Shown here: positions 1 through 13,100 of the stretch, one piece after another
Layout: the number at the start of each line of letters is the position of its first letter
How positions within the stretch are numbered: the first letter of the stretch is position 1
Assembly (NCBI GenBank): GCA_916610825.1
Contig: OU744448.1
Location: 14,445,936-14,509,935, forward strand
Length of the DNA: 64,000 nt
Source of the DNA: Haliclystus octoradiatus
Taxonomy: Eukaryota; Cnidaria; Staurozoa; Stauromedusae; Haliclystidae
Direction: 5' to 3'
Program-made: the position numbers and the translations under genes
The notes under the pieces: generated by a model
What the model saw: only the letters and a program-made list of their open reading frames with translations
What the model was told of the DNA's origin: nothing
Database searches by the model: none

Positions 1-529
1 CTTAAGTAACAGTAAAGAATGTGTATTCTTTGACTCCTTCGCCATATATTATTATTATTTACCGCTCTGTCAAATGAAGACATAGAGCCCTATATTATCT
101 GCTATTAGATAAACATAAATTTTATTTTATATATATGTCTAATTTCCAGGTATTCTTAGCTTTGAACACGAGTACTGTATTGCGATTTCTTGTAATGGGC
201 AAAGATTTTAAAAAGCATTAAGCAGTTCTAAGAATAACTCGAGACACCCCAAAATGGACCTAGTTATGCTCTCTCTGTAATTCTAAAAGTAGATATTTAT
301 GATATGTTGTACAAGAGAGAGAGAGATATCTAGGATACCGGCATCCTTATTCCAATCTAGCAGTTTTCTCGTTTCTTTAATTTCAAATTTTCTGGAATTT
401 CGAATTGATATAATATTATCGAATACTAGAAGATTCGATTGGAATGCAGTTTAGAGTCTGCATTTTATTGTAACGTCAATACTTCGCAGCTTCGAAAATT
501 ATTGTTAATGAACTTCTTTTGATTACAAA
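1..529. other. 5' flank of the kringle/Ig gene
   Basis: No coding exon or RNA gene is recognisable here. The stretch is AT-rich with a short GA run near 314-327. It presumably holds the promoter and 5' UTR of the gene starting at 530, but no convincing core promoter element was found. Confidence 0.4.
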
Positions 530-3500
530 ATGAGATTTGAGATATTAGCAATCATATTACTAACATATCTATCTATAGTTATATCATTTTACTACAATCT
601 CAAGATGGGTGCGTTGAAAGAATCAGGAGTCACGAGTATCTATTATCACGTGGAGATGAACAGTGTGGACGATGGTGGAACATTGAACTGTCTAACACCA
701 GGGGCTGAAATTTACGAATGGAAGCAAGTGGCAAAAATAAGAAATCCATTTGCAGAGAATCTACGTGTCTCTCCTGACATTGACAATGACCATCCCTGGT
801 TGTATCATGTAGATTCATATCTCTATCCATATGATGTATTAATATTGATTTGTGAGCCTGTGATTGGTCATACAGTTCTCATTCGTATGGTATGGGTTTT
901 AACGAGAATTCGTTCAGGATCAGCAAACCCACTGCATCCTCAAGCATGCAAGCCTCGTGATGGAGTCATGCCCTGTAATGATGTTGAATATGACTGCTAC
1001 CATGGCGACGGTGAGACATGCGTATAACTGTAGTAAGATCAATAAGGCATGAAAAAGTGAACTTAAAATGACAAGCTGAATATAATCTATCTACATACTT
1101 TTTAGGATGAAGTCATGGTAGAGAAATGTATAATTATCGGGTGTATGAAAGATCATCCTATCTAAATCTATATAATTAAATCGAATCCTCGTAAAACACC
1201 CAACCTATTCAGGTATCAGAAAATGCTACTGTCAGAGATTCCAACTGACGAGAACATATCCATTTAATGCCTAGATCGAGAAGCACGATGACATATCTTG
1301 CTAGGACGGCTGAAATTCCGGTATGTCTATGTATACGGAGAGGGGGGGGGGTAATCCAACGGAGGGATTGAACCTTAATCCTTAAGTAACGCAGGCACTC
1401 AACCACTGAGCTACGTGCCCAAAACATCCTCTATCTTCGGGATTTTGTTATTCGCTATGTACGCTCTCTATATAAACTTCAAAATTCGTATTTTCAATTC
1501 CCACTTTGCTAACATTATTTCCAATGAACAGTTACACTCATGATGCACTGATATATAAAGGCCCATAGACAGGCGCAGTCTTGATCGAGTATTTAGAATT
1601 CCCAATCCGTCAATGAATAGATGTTCTGAAGATTTGCTATTTATCTTGCAGGGACCGCTTATAGAGGTAAAGTCAATCAAACTAAAAGTGGTTTGTACTG
1701 CATGCCTTGGGATGAGTTTGCCTTGAGTTTTACACCGAAGGAGCGGAGATATAATCAAGGCCCGCATAATCAAGATTTATTGGGAGCCCACAACTTCTGT
1801 CGCAATTATTATAAAGACGTATACTATCAAAAACAACCTTGGTGTTATACGCGTTCAACCAACTTTGATGCTTCATACCGGAACAGACCAAACGATATTA
1901 ATCCATGCCCAATCCAGCACTGCCACGATTGCATGTTTGGGCAAGGAAATGGGCACTTCCCTGGGCTTAAAAATGTCCCCGTCTACGAGGGGCTTTCAAC
2001 TATAACAAAATCATTTGCAATCATCAGTGACGTAAAGACTCATTTAGAATGCTTCCAAGGAAACCATGCCTTCTGGCAGGATAATTACTGTAAATTAAAA
2101 TTTGAAGTTGGTGATTACTATGCTGAAAGAGATTCCCCACATTGTTTAGTCTTAGAGTCAACTGAGGTGAAATCATCTGAAATTCATCATGCGTCAGACC
2201 ATAGACTGAAACTGGTAGAATGTTTGATTCCGCAATGCACTACACGACAGGTATGGGCATTCACCGTTGTAATGAACCTCCAAATCAGTATCTGGCTAAG
2301 TTACTCTAAAAATATTTTTAAATCTAGGAATGATGCCCTACATAGGTTTTGATACAACAAACGATAGCTCCCAAATTTCTATTTTCAAAGTATAGTGAGA
2401 AGAAAACATAAATAATTTATCAAATATCATCGTTATCAAACGTAACCAATCACAAAAAGTACGGTTCAGAAATCAAAAATGTATACCCCAGCGGGATTTG
2501 GAGATCTCTCTTCCGAACACATGGAAGTCAGTTACCTCCGGGGATTATTACACGATATACATGTACGTCGTATCTATTGAATAATATATGTATCCATGCA
2601 TGAGATTGAGGAACTGAATCAGAAGAGAGCAAATCCCTCGAAAAATATATAAATCAGTAACGGTTTTCATTATTTTGGGTCTAGCATAAAAAGAGGAAAT
2701 CAGCTGAAATAAAGATCTCTTTCATGACCTTTATGCCTGACGATTAAATTGTTGTGTAGAATAGTGTAATTGTTTAATGGAACATCACTCGGATCTCGTT
2801 TCTATGTTGAAAAGACAGTATATACATATAGCATGGGTTATCCAATTCATTTGAACGGTGTACGAAATACGAACGTTTAAAATTCATTATCACGGTTAAC
2901 ACGTTCATCTTCAGTTATTTATTCTACTATATTCAGACGTTTTGATCGTTCTGTCCAAAAATTAGCGACCCCACCCTCATGGGGCTGATGATGCTTCATT
3001 ATTGTATATTTATAGGTGTGGATGATGCTATATGATAATAACAACCATGCTTACATTGACGAAGAAGGAGGAGATGATCCCATTATCCATATGTTGAAAG
3101 ATCAAGACAATGCCAAAATACGCTTTGCAGCATTTGGAATTAACGAATGTTCGGGAATGTCTGTCAATGGTCGCGACGAAGAGAGCTCACTACTGGCTAA
3201 GAGCTTCAAAATAGACTGTCACGCCCCTCCTGAATTCTCCTACATTGAGGTTCCAAAAGCAGCTACGAAGCAAGATGGCTATTTTCAACTTGTTTATGTC
3301 TACCGTGAAGCTAATAAAGATATGGATCAATCAGAATTTAAGGCGAATTTTAAAATCTCACCCCTCCAGCCGACAACGTTGAGCATGAACGATGTGGCGA
3401 TCTGTCCAAAGATGAAAATAACCATGAGATTAGAGATTGGAGGATCATTTGATATACATCCTAATGAAATTGAATGGTACATGAGAGATACTCGCACTGA

Positions 3501-4136
3501 TGATTGGACTGACGCAAGAGAAGAATTCAAAATGTTCTCAATATCAAACGATCGATTGCGGATGGACGTCAAAGACCTTGAGAATGATGTTACTGTAAAG
3601 GTCAACGTAGCAAGTCGAACAGGGGATGTAGAGACGCAGGCAAATGTGGTGATCAAACGTAAGACTGTATATTCGTATTGTAAACTGAATAATTTATTTA
3701 GTTGTGACTACCATGAATAATTATTCTACGTGCGCACCATTACAATTTAGTTTTAAGAGAGTGACATTATGTGTGCAATCTCATATCATTTTATAGTATA
3801 ATATATCTCTTTTTCAATTGTTTCTGTCTGACAGCTACACCAGAGCTTACAAGAGAATCACCCGAGAGAACAGAAGTAGATGACGATGAACATACGGCGA
3901 TTTCTATTGGCTATACAGCGGGCACAGTCATCCAATGGTATTTTGAATCACAGGCAATTGCAACACCGTTCCCATCAGATCCTAACTTCCTGATGCAAAC
4001 GAATAGAATAGGGAGTAGATATGTTCAAGTATTGAATGTATTAAAAGTATCACAACGTTATCGCGGTATTTATGTAGTACAGGCCAATCGTAATGGTTGT
4101 GAACAAAGCATGCAGTATAGGATTGCACTGCCCTGA
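530..4136 (+). CDS. secreted kringle protein with C-terminal Ig-like domain
   Basis: Four-exon gene: 530-1010, 1652-2250, 3016-3658, 3835-4136 (2025 nt, 674 aa). All junctions have GT/AG and compatible phases (1, 0, 1). The exon 1/exon 2 join falls inside a kringle domain (about residues 156-251): CYHGDG from exon 1 joins TAYRG, then GLYCMPW, NFCRNYY, QPWCYTR and PCPIQHC, giving six cysteines in kringle order. Residues 1-20 are a hydrophobic signal peptide or signal anchor. The region before the kringle contains a possible Ig-like fold (TLNC to LILIC). Exon 4 (about residues 575-674) resembles an Ig domain (core IQWYF, then RGIYVVQANRNGC) without a clear first cysteine. No kinase, protease or C-terminal membrane segment is present, so it is not ROR, MuSK or a plasminogen-type protease. 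It is probably secreted; the function is unknown. An extra unseen 5' exon is possible. Its stop lies 43 bp from the LIAS stop on the other strand. Confidence 0.8.
1351..1420 (-). repeat. tRNA-derived SINE head / tRNA pseudogene
   Basis: Read on the minus strand from 1420, the sequence begins GGGCACGTAGCTCAGTGG and contains GGTTCAATCCC: good Pol III A and B boxes at tRNA-like spacing. The anticodon arm does not fold into a normal stem, so this is not a working tRNA gene. The minus-strand continuation runs into a C-rich tract (1342-1351) and a non-tRNA body, as in tRNA-derived SINEs. It lies in intron 1 of the kringle gene. The body may extend towards 1150, but its end is not clear. Confidence 0.6.
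2361..3015. other. intron 2 of the kringle/Ig gene (3' part)
   Basis: AT-rich intron sequence from 2251 to 3015. No coding exon, RNA gene or mobile-element signature is apparent on either strand. Confidence 0.5.
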
Positions 4137-4179
4137 ATCACACGCTCTTCTCTTTGTGTCTGTATATTGATTCTTCCTT

Positions 4180-7100
4180 CTATGATAGCTCAATTTCATT
4201 CTTTTTGGCATTTACAAGGTTCTTAAGGTAGTATTCACCTGTAAATAAATACAAATGTATTCAATCAAGGTTTTCAATCTAGATGCCAATTAGTTGACCT
4301 AAAGGAGCAAAAATGTTCAACTTTGATATGAATGAAATTGCCAGCACCATGACAAACTAGTACACATCGAAGCACCCAGGCCTGATTCAAGGAAGAGGCA
4401 CGTACATCCACGTACATACATATACAACCCAATCTATCACAGTCCTTTCCCAGTAAGACAAATAATTGAGTATGAGTGAAAGTGCCTATACAGCCCAGAA
4501 TGTTCAAAAACGGCTGTAGTCAAGCACACCTAAGACGGACAATAAATTATCAGATCAGATCAAAGCAAGAAACGATAATAACATATTCAATATCGCAGCA
4601 TATTACATATCAGAACGTTTTAGATATTCATGACTGGGCAGTCTTTCCAACTTACCTGCACGGTATGACGATCTGACAAGTGGTCCACTTGCTGTGTATT
4701 TAAAACCCATTTTCTTACCAAGATCTTCAAATATCTTGAATACTTCAGGCGAGACGTATTCTTTAACCTGTTGGAAGAACAGAAATATGTCCAGGATTAT
4801 GCTACACAACGCATCTCTACAATATGCAGTGTCCACCACAGCACAGCATAAGAATCAAGCACATCTGATGACATCCAGCATTACGCCTCGATGCATGTTT
4901 GTCAAGGATACCGTGACTCACTAGTTTCGAACGAGGAAAAATGTATGCAAGCTATATGCAGCCATAAATCATACGTTTAGATAAAACGCTAACCATTATC
5001 GTTTGGATACTATTAATTTGAATACTCTGCTACTGCCGCGATGCAAAGTCTATTTACCTGGGAACATTAATTCACCTTCAATGGCATACATAGAGAATTT
5101 TGACAGAGATGTACACTGTAGTATAGTAACGAAGTAACCATTAAAATCAAATATGGTAAGTATTCATTTGATTAATTTTGTATTATTTTACGGCATAAAA
5201 CCGTGTTGAAGGTGTTCTGCGAATGAGAAAGCCTAATCATGTCTTGGCAGATCAAATAACTGTGTGGTGCATGGGATTGCAATTCATGATAGTGCCTACC
5301 TACAAAGTAAATGTGACATATACTACTCTATACCTTTAGATGAGATCGAGTAGGTTGCATATATTGACCCAATGTGACACACTCAACACCAACTTGACGA
5401 AGATCTAATAAAAACAAAAGACAATTTAACAGCTGCACCAACCAAATAAAACCGTTATTGCCAATGATCTCAGCTGAAATCGCCAGCTGAAACCAGAACT
5501 ATGGCACTTCATTTAGTGTCATGGCGCCTTACGTTCAGGTATAGAACAATTGATAATCAAAACAAATATGACATGGGGTATGTGTATAGAAACTTCTGCT
5601 GTTCAATTTAAATTGCCACTCCTCTAGCAGACACAGACAAATTGCATAGGTGAAAACTATCTCTCTGAAGTGCGCATATTTTGGCATTGTTTTCACTTTT
5701 AGAACAATTTGAATTGGTTATGAACAAGTGGAAGATTCATATGTGATTAAAGTTTAACAATTTACCAAGCATTGCTTCTCCAACTTCTTCAAGAGTTTCA
5801 CCAATACCAACCATAATGGAACTTTTTGTAATGAGTTTTGGATTCACTTCCTTGGCATGTTTTAACACAGCCAGTGATTGGTCATATGACGCTCTGGGAT
5901 CTCTTACTAACCTAGAAAGAATGAATAACAGAAAATAATACCAATCATGTAACATGAAGTCAATTGAACTCTCTTTCTTTCTGAAATCTTTGTCCATGCA
6001 ACAAATGTGACAATTCTTCCATAATCTGTACATCTGATTCCACTATCAACAAACTAAGCAATAATGAAGCCAGTAATAAGTTTTATTGCAATGTATGATG
6101 TTCCAATCAAAGTTACATACAAACATGTAAACAGTAGATACAATGCTGTAAACCTACAGTGAAACCTACACAACCACCACCTATACAACCACCACCTATA
6201 TACCTATCTACAGACTCTATAATCGTCACTTCAGCAAGTCTTGTGCAAACTAATTTATAAAAATACGAAGGTAGTCTGTGTACAGAGGCCACATTATCTA
6301 AATCTAATAGTGGCTGGTATACACAGGTTTTATTGTACAGTAAATGGAATGAAACCATTTCAAAGACAATAAACTAATGATCAAATATTGGAGAGTGGAT
6401 TTACATTGCGCCGTGTATTAATTTGATATACAGCAATATACCCAGCTATGACAGCTATCTACATAGATTACATTAGTTGTAGTAGTTGCAACCCTACTCT
6501 GAAATATCTACCTTCAAGAGTATTAAATAATAGGATTTAAATACGGTAGTCACAGTTAGGTAAATTACCATGTTAAATTTGCCACAGTTTCAATGTTATG
6601 GGCGTAGACATCAAGACCAGATAGTGCAACATTTTCAATTTGTTTCTTATTGCCACGGAAATCAGGAGTAAGACATTCGACTAATATTCCAGGTGACCTT
6701 CATAGGAGATGGAAAGTGGAAATATAGTTAATACAGAATTGCATTCTACTGTTCCCAACACTGTTCAGTGAAAGCTGTATATATCGGCCAGCCATGAGAG
6801 GTAGATAAATTGACCACTATGTACAATGACCTTTATATAGCGGGTTTATATAAAATGAGAGTCAAAAATGAAACATTCTAAATTGCGGGAATCTACAATG
6901 TTTCATTTTTGACTCTCATTTTATATGAATGCTCTGATTAAATTCATTGAGCACTATACCAAGAACTGATGTGGAACAATCCACCTATTAATATTATTAT
7001 ATTATTATTATTATTATAGCGGGTTTATTCAATAGAAAATACTATTTTAGATATTGCAAGAGCGACCACTATAGACAGGTGGTCACTGTGTAGAGGTGAC

Positions 7101-10100
7101 CATTATACAGGTTTGACTGTATATGCTGATACCATGAAAACTCTAGATACAACAGCTATTATAACATTGCAATTTAATAATCATTTCCATTTGATCAAAT
7201 CTTGACATGAGTATGCACTTGGTCTCTGCTTACAACTATAACATATCATACATAATATGACTACAGTATACATAAAAGAGCAGGTTCTGAAAATTGACTG
7301 GAACTAAGGATATATTTGAAAGCATATTGACTTCCATTGGGAATGAGACTGCTACTAGAGATTACAAAGTAAATAGAGTGGGTCTATCAAGGACTTTGAA
7401 AGCTCATGTCTGCTGACATTGCTGGCTGGATATCATCCATCCAATACACAGCCAAAACGAATAGCTTACGATGAAAAACTCGTCTACGAATTGTTGACAC
7501 AGAAAATAAAAAATGTGGAAAACAAGTAAAAATGTACTTAAATACAGGGTTGCTTTCTGACAGAGTTCATTGCAATATTACTTATAATACAAAAGACTTG
7601 GTCGAATGTGAGTGTCTTTGTTTAGCAGCTTCATTTTCATTGTTGAGGACGGACGATTACAATAACGTCTTACATATAAAATAATTAGTAATAAACATGA
7701 AACATACATTTTCTTGATTTCACGCACAGTTTGTGCAAAATGTTCAGAACCACCATCGGGTAGATCTAGAAGCAACATAGAATTTGCTCAAGTCAGATTA
7801 TATATAAAGCAGTAACAACAATTACTAGAATGTTATACATAGTAACATAAAACGAGTCTTTATTATAATATGGCATTGATTGTTTACACTTTGGCAATTG
7901 AAGTTGGGTTAGGTTAGCGCAATTCTTCAGAAAAATTAAAAAAAAGGTTATCAATTACCGAAGCTATTGGTTAAATTGACTGCTTATATGCATTCAAAGT
8001 ATTCTGATGATTCTGTCTAATCGAAGCAATCAATGCTGCCCTTGTGAAAAAGTTCACGAGTTGATTAACATGAATTTGTCCAATTTTTCACAAATTTTCA
8101 CAAACAGATCATGAAATACTTATGGATTGTTCATAAAATTCTGGGAAATTTCTGATTCATGAGCTGTTCAAGAGCCTCAAGCAAATTTTCATGAACTGCT
8201 CATTACTTACAAAGTTTTTTTCGCAATGGTGACATTGGATTAACACAGTGCTACATTGATCCACACTTGGGTTAAATCGAACAATGCTTTCATCTGACTG
8301 AGCCTGTGTTAGCACTTTCAGTTTCTCAGGGTAGGCCTACTGGTAACTAAACGTAGCCGTTGACTGTCAATGACTATCAACAGATTAAATAATGAGCATC
8401 AGGAAGCAGTATCAAAGCATCCCAGGCGGTATCTACCTTGCTGATTGTACTCTTCTATTCATAGAAAAGTTTTCTTAGATCGATGGTAGTATGTACTCTC
8501 ATTACTGTTACCAGTTGGAAGAACAGATTTCAATCACATAAATCAATTCTCTCAGACGATTCCATCGAAGATAGAAGCGAGGTTGAGTTGTACTGATCTA
8601 GGAAGATTTGATCTCTAAACCTTTAGGCGTAGATCCCTCATACTCGGTTCTGACTGAGGGACAATATGCAGTATCCACACAGCAGTACAACCACATCCAT
8701 ATATGACCCAAATACGTACCATCACGATCAACTGACGTCATAACAATGTAATCCACCTCCCACTGACTGATCGCCTTGGCTGTGTTGATTGGTTCCATTG
8801 GGTCAGGTGGAGGTGGGCTTCGAGAAGTCTTGACAGAACAAAATCTACAACCTCGCGTGCATGTATCACCAAGTATCTAAAGGCATTACAAATGAGAAAT
8901 TAAATTTACATAACAAATACGTCTTGTTGCCATTAAGCAGATTTTGAAACATTTATGAACACATTTTGAAATAAAACAATGTTACTGCTGTATGAATGAC
9001 TAATAAATCCCATACAAACACTGATATATGAAACATTGAATGGTCTTATAATATCGATAAATGAATAAAATTGAATAATAAAGAAGGGAGGAAGTGACAT
9101 AGACAATATCATAGATAATAGCTAGTGGAGTGGAAAAAACAGAATAAATGGAGTTATTTTGACTTTTCAAATATCAACAGAGCTTGTTCCAATCTGGAAA
9201 ATTTGGAATGTTCAAAAATTACATCTTGTACATAAATCTGAAGGAATTGGGAATGTCAGTGCTGGATAATGAAATTCTACACAACATGCAAAAAATGTGA
9301 CATTAATCACAGAAAAAGTACTATAACTAAACAATTAGGTGAAGATTCAGTTTTCAACACAAAGAAAAACATAGAATAACGTTTGCAAGAAAGAAAGAAA
9401 GAAGTGGACACATGATCAAATGAAATATTACTTCGAACAACTATGGTCCGCATTTTTAGACCTCTGTTTGCCATCTTTTGATTTTGGTTTTGGCACTGAG
9501 TGCAATTTTAAAAAATTGCATTTCTCCGAAATTGAACTCCTCTAGAGTGATCAGAATCAAGAAATTTTTGCAGGTATACGATTAAATGAAAAATATATTA
9601 TCTTATAAACCAGACTGTTGAAATTCAATTAAATGCTTTTTTTACATATTTGATATGACTCACCATGATTGTTGCAGTTGCTGTTCCACTCTCTCCGCCC
9701 CAACATTCACCTATATTGGGACACTTTGCTTCTTCACATACCTGGGATAGAAATTATATAGATAGAATTAGAAATTATGATTATTACAGGATATATATGG
9801 CTCATGCAAATTTTGAAAATTAAAAGAGTTGTTTGCAATTTAATAAATATCATTCTACAATTAATTCAAACCCAAGCGATAAAATTTTCATTTCCCATCC
9901 ACTAAAAATGGAATTGTACAGATTTCAGGATCAAATAGCCTGTACAAACCATCTTTTTTAGTCTCAGAAAATTCTATAATAAACTAAACAGGCAACCATT
10001 CACTCTCTCTTTGTGCAAATATTGGGAGATCTTATTTTATTGACATCTAACTTACTGTGGATAAATTTGATTTTCTCAGTGAATTTTTCAATCTTGTATA

Positions 10101-13100
10101 GTTTTTTCCCTTGGGAATGTCAGTCTTGAGCCAGCTAGGTAATCGCAATCTATCAACATTAAATTAAACACATTTGTTTATAAAGAACACAACCAACAAT
10201 AAAGTAGAGCTATTTAGAATTTAACATAGAGTAGTCACATACTAATTTCTGTTGAGTGTGCCATCCACATCTCAAATTAATTTAACTATATATTGAACAT
10301 TATTGGTTGAGAAGCGTATATTATGTGTGTATTGCTTCCATGATAATTAATGCTTCCCTCAAACTCAATAAAAAGTTGAGAATTATTCAATGACATTTAC
10401 AATAGGGTGAGCAGAATACCTAGCATGTAGGCATTCAATTAATGGAGCTAAAAGTAAAACAGCATTTTCAAAGTGGTAAATTATATGCTGTATCACATAT
10501 ATTGATACCATTCATTGTATTTGGAATTTTGTTAATAACATTTATTTAAATCAATTCTCATTCAGAAATTGTTTCTTGCTAAAATGGAACTGAAATGGTT
10601 TACAAACCATCTTTCAAACAAACAACAAGCTGTATCCATTGACAACACTACATCTGCTAGTCAAATTATAACATGTGGAGTACCACAATGTAGCATACTT
10701 GGACTCCACATGGCAACTGTTCCCCATAAATGTATTTCGGTTTCTTTTGGCAATATTAAATATCACATGTTTTCTTCATAATTTGTCTGATATGTTTTTG
10801 CCACATGCATACCCTGTCCATGATGTGGGTGTCTACTTATCTTCAGACTTGAAACCAAATATACATTGTCAATATATTAATTCTAAAGCACTCAAGCGGT
10901 CACACCGTCTTTTGCAACATTTTAATCAAATTACTCAGTACAATTTGCCAAAGATTGTATCTACATCTGTTCTCTTCTTGAGTCCTGCTCACCCTTGGCT
11001 GATCAAAGACATCAAACTTGATGAATCTGATAAAAGGAGTTAATGCGAATGTAAAAGGAAAGTTTCAAGAAGACAGTCTTTGTGTGAAGATCGATTAAAA
11101 TTAACTAAGAAAAAGTGTGTCTTGTCTATCTCCCTCACATTGACCATATTGATGTCACAGGTTGTGGCCATTCTTTGTTACAGAAGTGGAGTGGGCTTAT
11201 AAATATTCCATGTGCATTTACTAATGATGCCTGCCAAAAACAACAGAAGAGGCTGCTAAAATCATGCGGGGAAATATTCAAGGGAACAACTGCCACTTTT
11301 AATACCAACAAAGATCTTGATATTTTGCGAGATAATCCAGGTATACTAAATATTGGGGTTTCCCTTGATGGGCCATAGCAACAAAGAGGATTCAGGTCAC
11401 ACAATGGTGTTGCATCAGTCATGGATTTAGTAACTGTAGTGCCATTTACCAATTGATCAGGTTCTGTCCAACTTCTGTTTAAAGTGCAAGCTATCTAGGG
11501 AAAGAAGTGATGAAGATAGTTGAAAGAGCAAAAAAATTATTGCCAGCCATCGTAAAGCTATTAGCGCTAATATTTCAACGACTAATCGATGAGGATCTGC
11601 TGAAAAGATATGTACGTAATAAAAAGCTGTGAATCCTGGAAATCATCTAGAACAGGCAGAAGTGAAGCAAGAATTTAAAATACACAGAAAGGCTGAAAGG
11701 GCTAGCAGCAGACATGATCCTTTTCCGTGTTTTCACGGATTTCTGCAGAAATAACATTTTTCAGAATGAAGATAATCTGATATATTTATAATTTTTAATT
11801 GAAGAAGTTTACAATAATCTCATAATTAACTTTGACACTAGACCCTAATCCCTAACCCTAGCCATGTGATCGAGTGAAACACGTGAATTGCGATCCTCCT
11901 TGATCTAGTGTCAAGCCTCGTTTAGCGAGTTGGTTCGAGAGAGGCTGGCCTTAGAGTTATTGCTTTTAGACCATTCTGTAACATCAGTTACATGCAACCC
12001 TTTTGAAATTTCGCGGGAAAAACATGGCGACTGATATGATTGTTCAGTGTGATGATTCTGTACAGCTTGACGATGAAATAAAAACATCGTTGGAACTGGT
12101 CATGGGTGGAAAAAAAGTTGAGTTCAATGTAACAGATATTCTTCCATCTTTTTCGTGGAATGGATCTCAAACTCTGTCCTATAACCTGAGCGCAGTTATT
12201 AGAAAGGTAGGTGCATGGACCACTTACCAGTTACCGCTGAAAATCTGAGATCACACCAGACCTACTGCTACAGCATATTCCAAATTTACAAACACCTGAA
12301 CTATTAATCAGGCTCAATTTGTTGGAAGTACAATTGAATACATATTTTACTAGATTATCTTGTCTCTTGTTATACAATAAGCTATTGACTTATTTAATCA
12401 AGAAATTATAGCCTAGTCATATCGCTGATGTATTAATTTTTCTGTTGATTTTGTTTCTGTGTTTGTGGAAGACTAACGTCAAATATTTTGTGGGCATTTT
12501 AAATCATCAAATAAACTTTGAAAATATTATTACTCATATTTCAACCCATTTATTGGATCATTTTTTGATCTTCTGTGCTTTTTATTAGTACTGTAACACA
12601 ATATATTTTGAAATAGCAAAATAATCCACATTACTGCAACATTCAAAGTATCAAGTCTTCGAGAGAGAGCACCCATTTTTGAATATTACCAGTGTGGATA
12701 AGATAGCCTAGTAGCAACTATAATACCGGACAATTCTATGGAGTAAGCAAGCGCAATCATTACTGATTACAAATACAGTAATATGTGTTTAAGCTGAACT
12801 AAACTATTCTTATTTTATTAATGCAATATTTTAGTTGTAATTACTGCTATTGTATATATCTCACAATTCAAATTTAAAATATATGAAAGTCGTTCACTTC
12901 TACTCACCATTTTCCGTATCCATCAGATCAAAGAACCTGGAAAAGCATTATGATGGCTTTGTAATAAAAAGATTAACTATGCTTCTCGTGGAGTAATTGC
13001 ATTGACAGGTAGGCATAACAGTCATTTCCAATCAAACACACACTTGAAATAAACAGAAGTGTGCTATTTCACAGAGTAGATCTCTCTTTTCTTTGAAATC

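Noticed and set aside
1011-1027. End of the exon 1 frame as GETCV-stop in the kringle gene
   Set aside because: The GTGAGA donor at 1011 joined to 1652 restores the kringle CYHGDGTAYRG motif; the rest is intron.
1349-1421. Functional tRNA gene
   Set aside because: A and B boxes are present, but the anticodon stem does not form; more consistent with a SINE head.
4603-4655. Extension of the LIAS frame past exon 10 ([16 protein letters not shown])
   Set aside because: A GTAAGT donor follows the YRA codons, and the exon at 4180-4238 supplies the conserved C-terminal sequence in the right phase; the extension is intron.
11845-11866. Telomere-like CCTAATCCCTAACCCTAG
   Set aside because: Only two to three imperfect units; too short to call an interstitial telomeric array.
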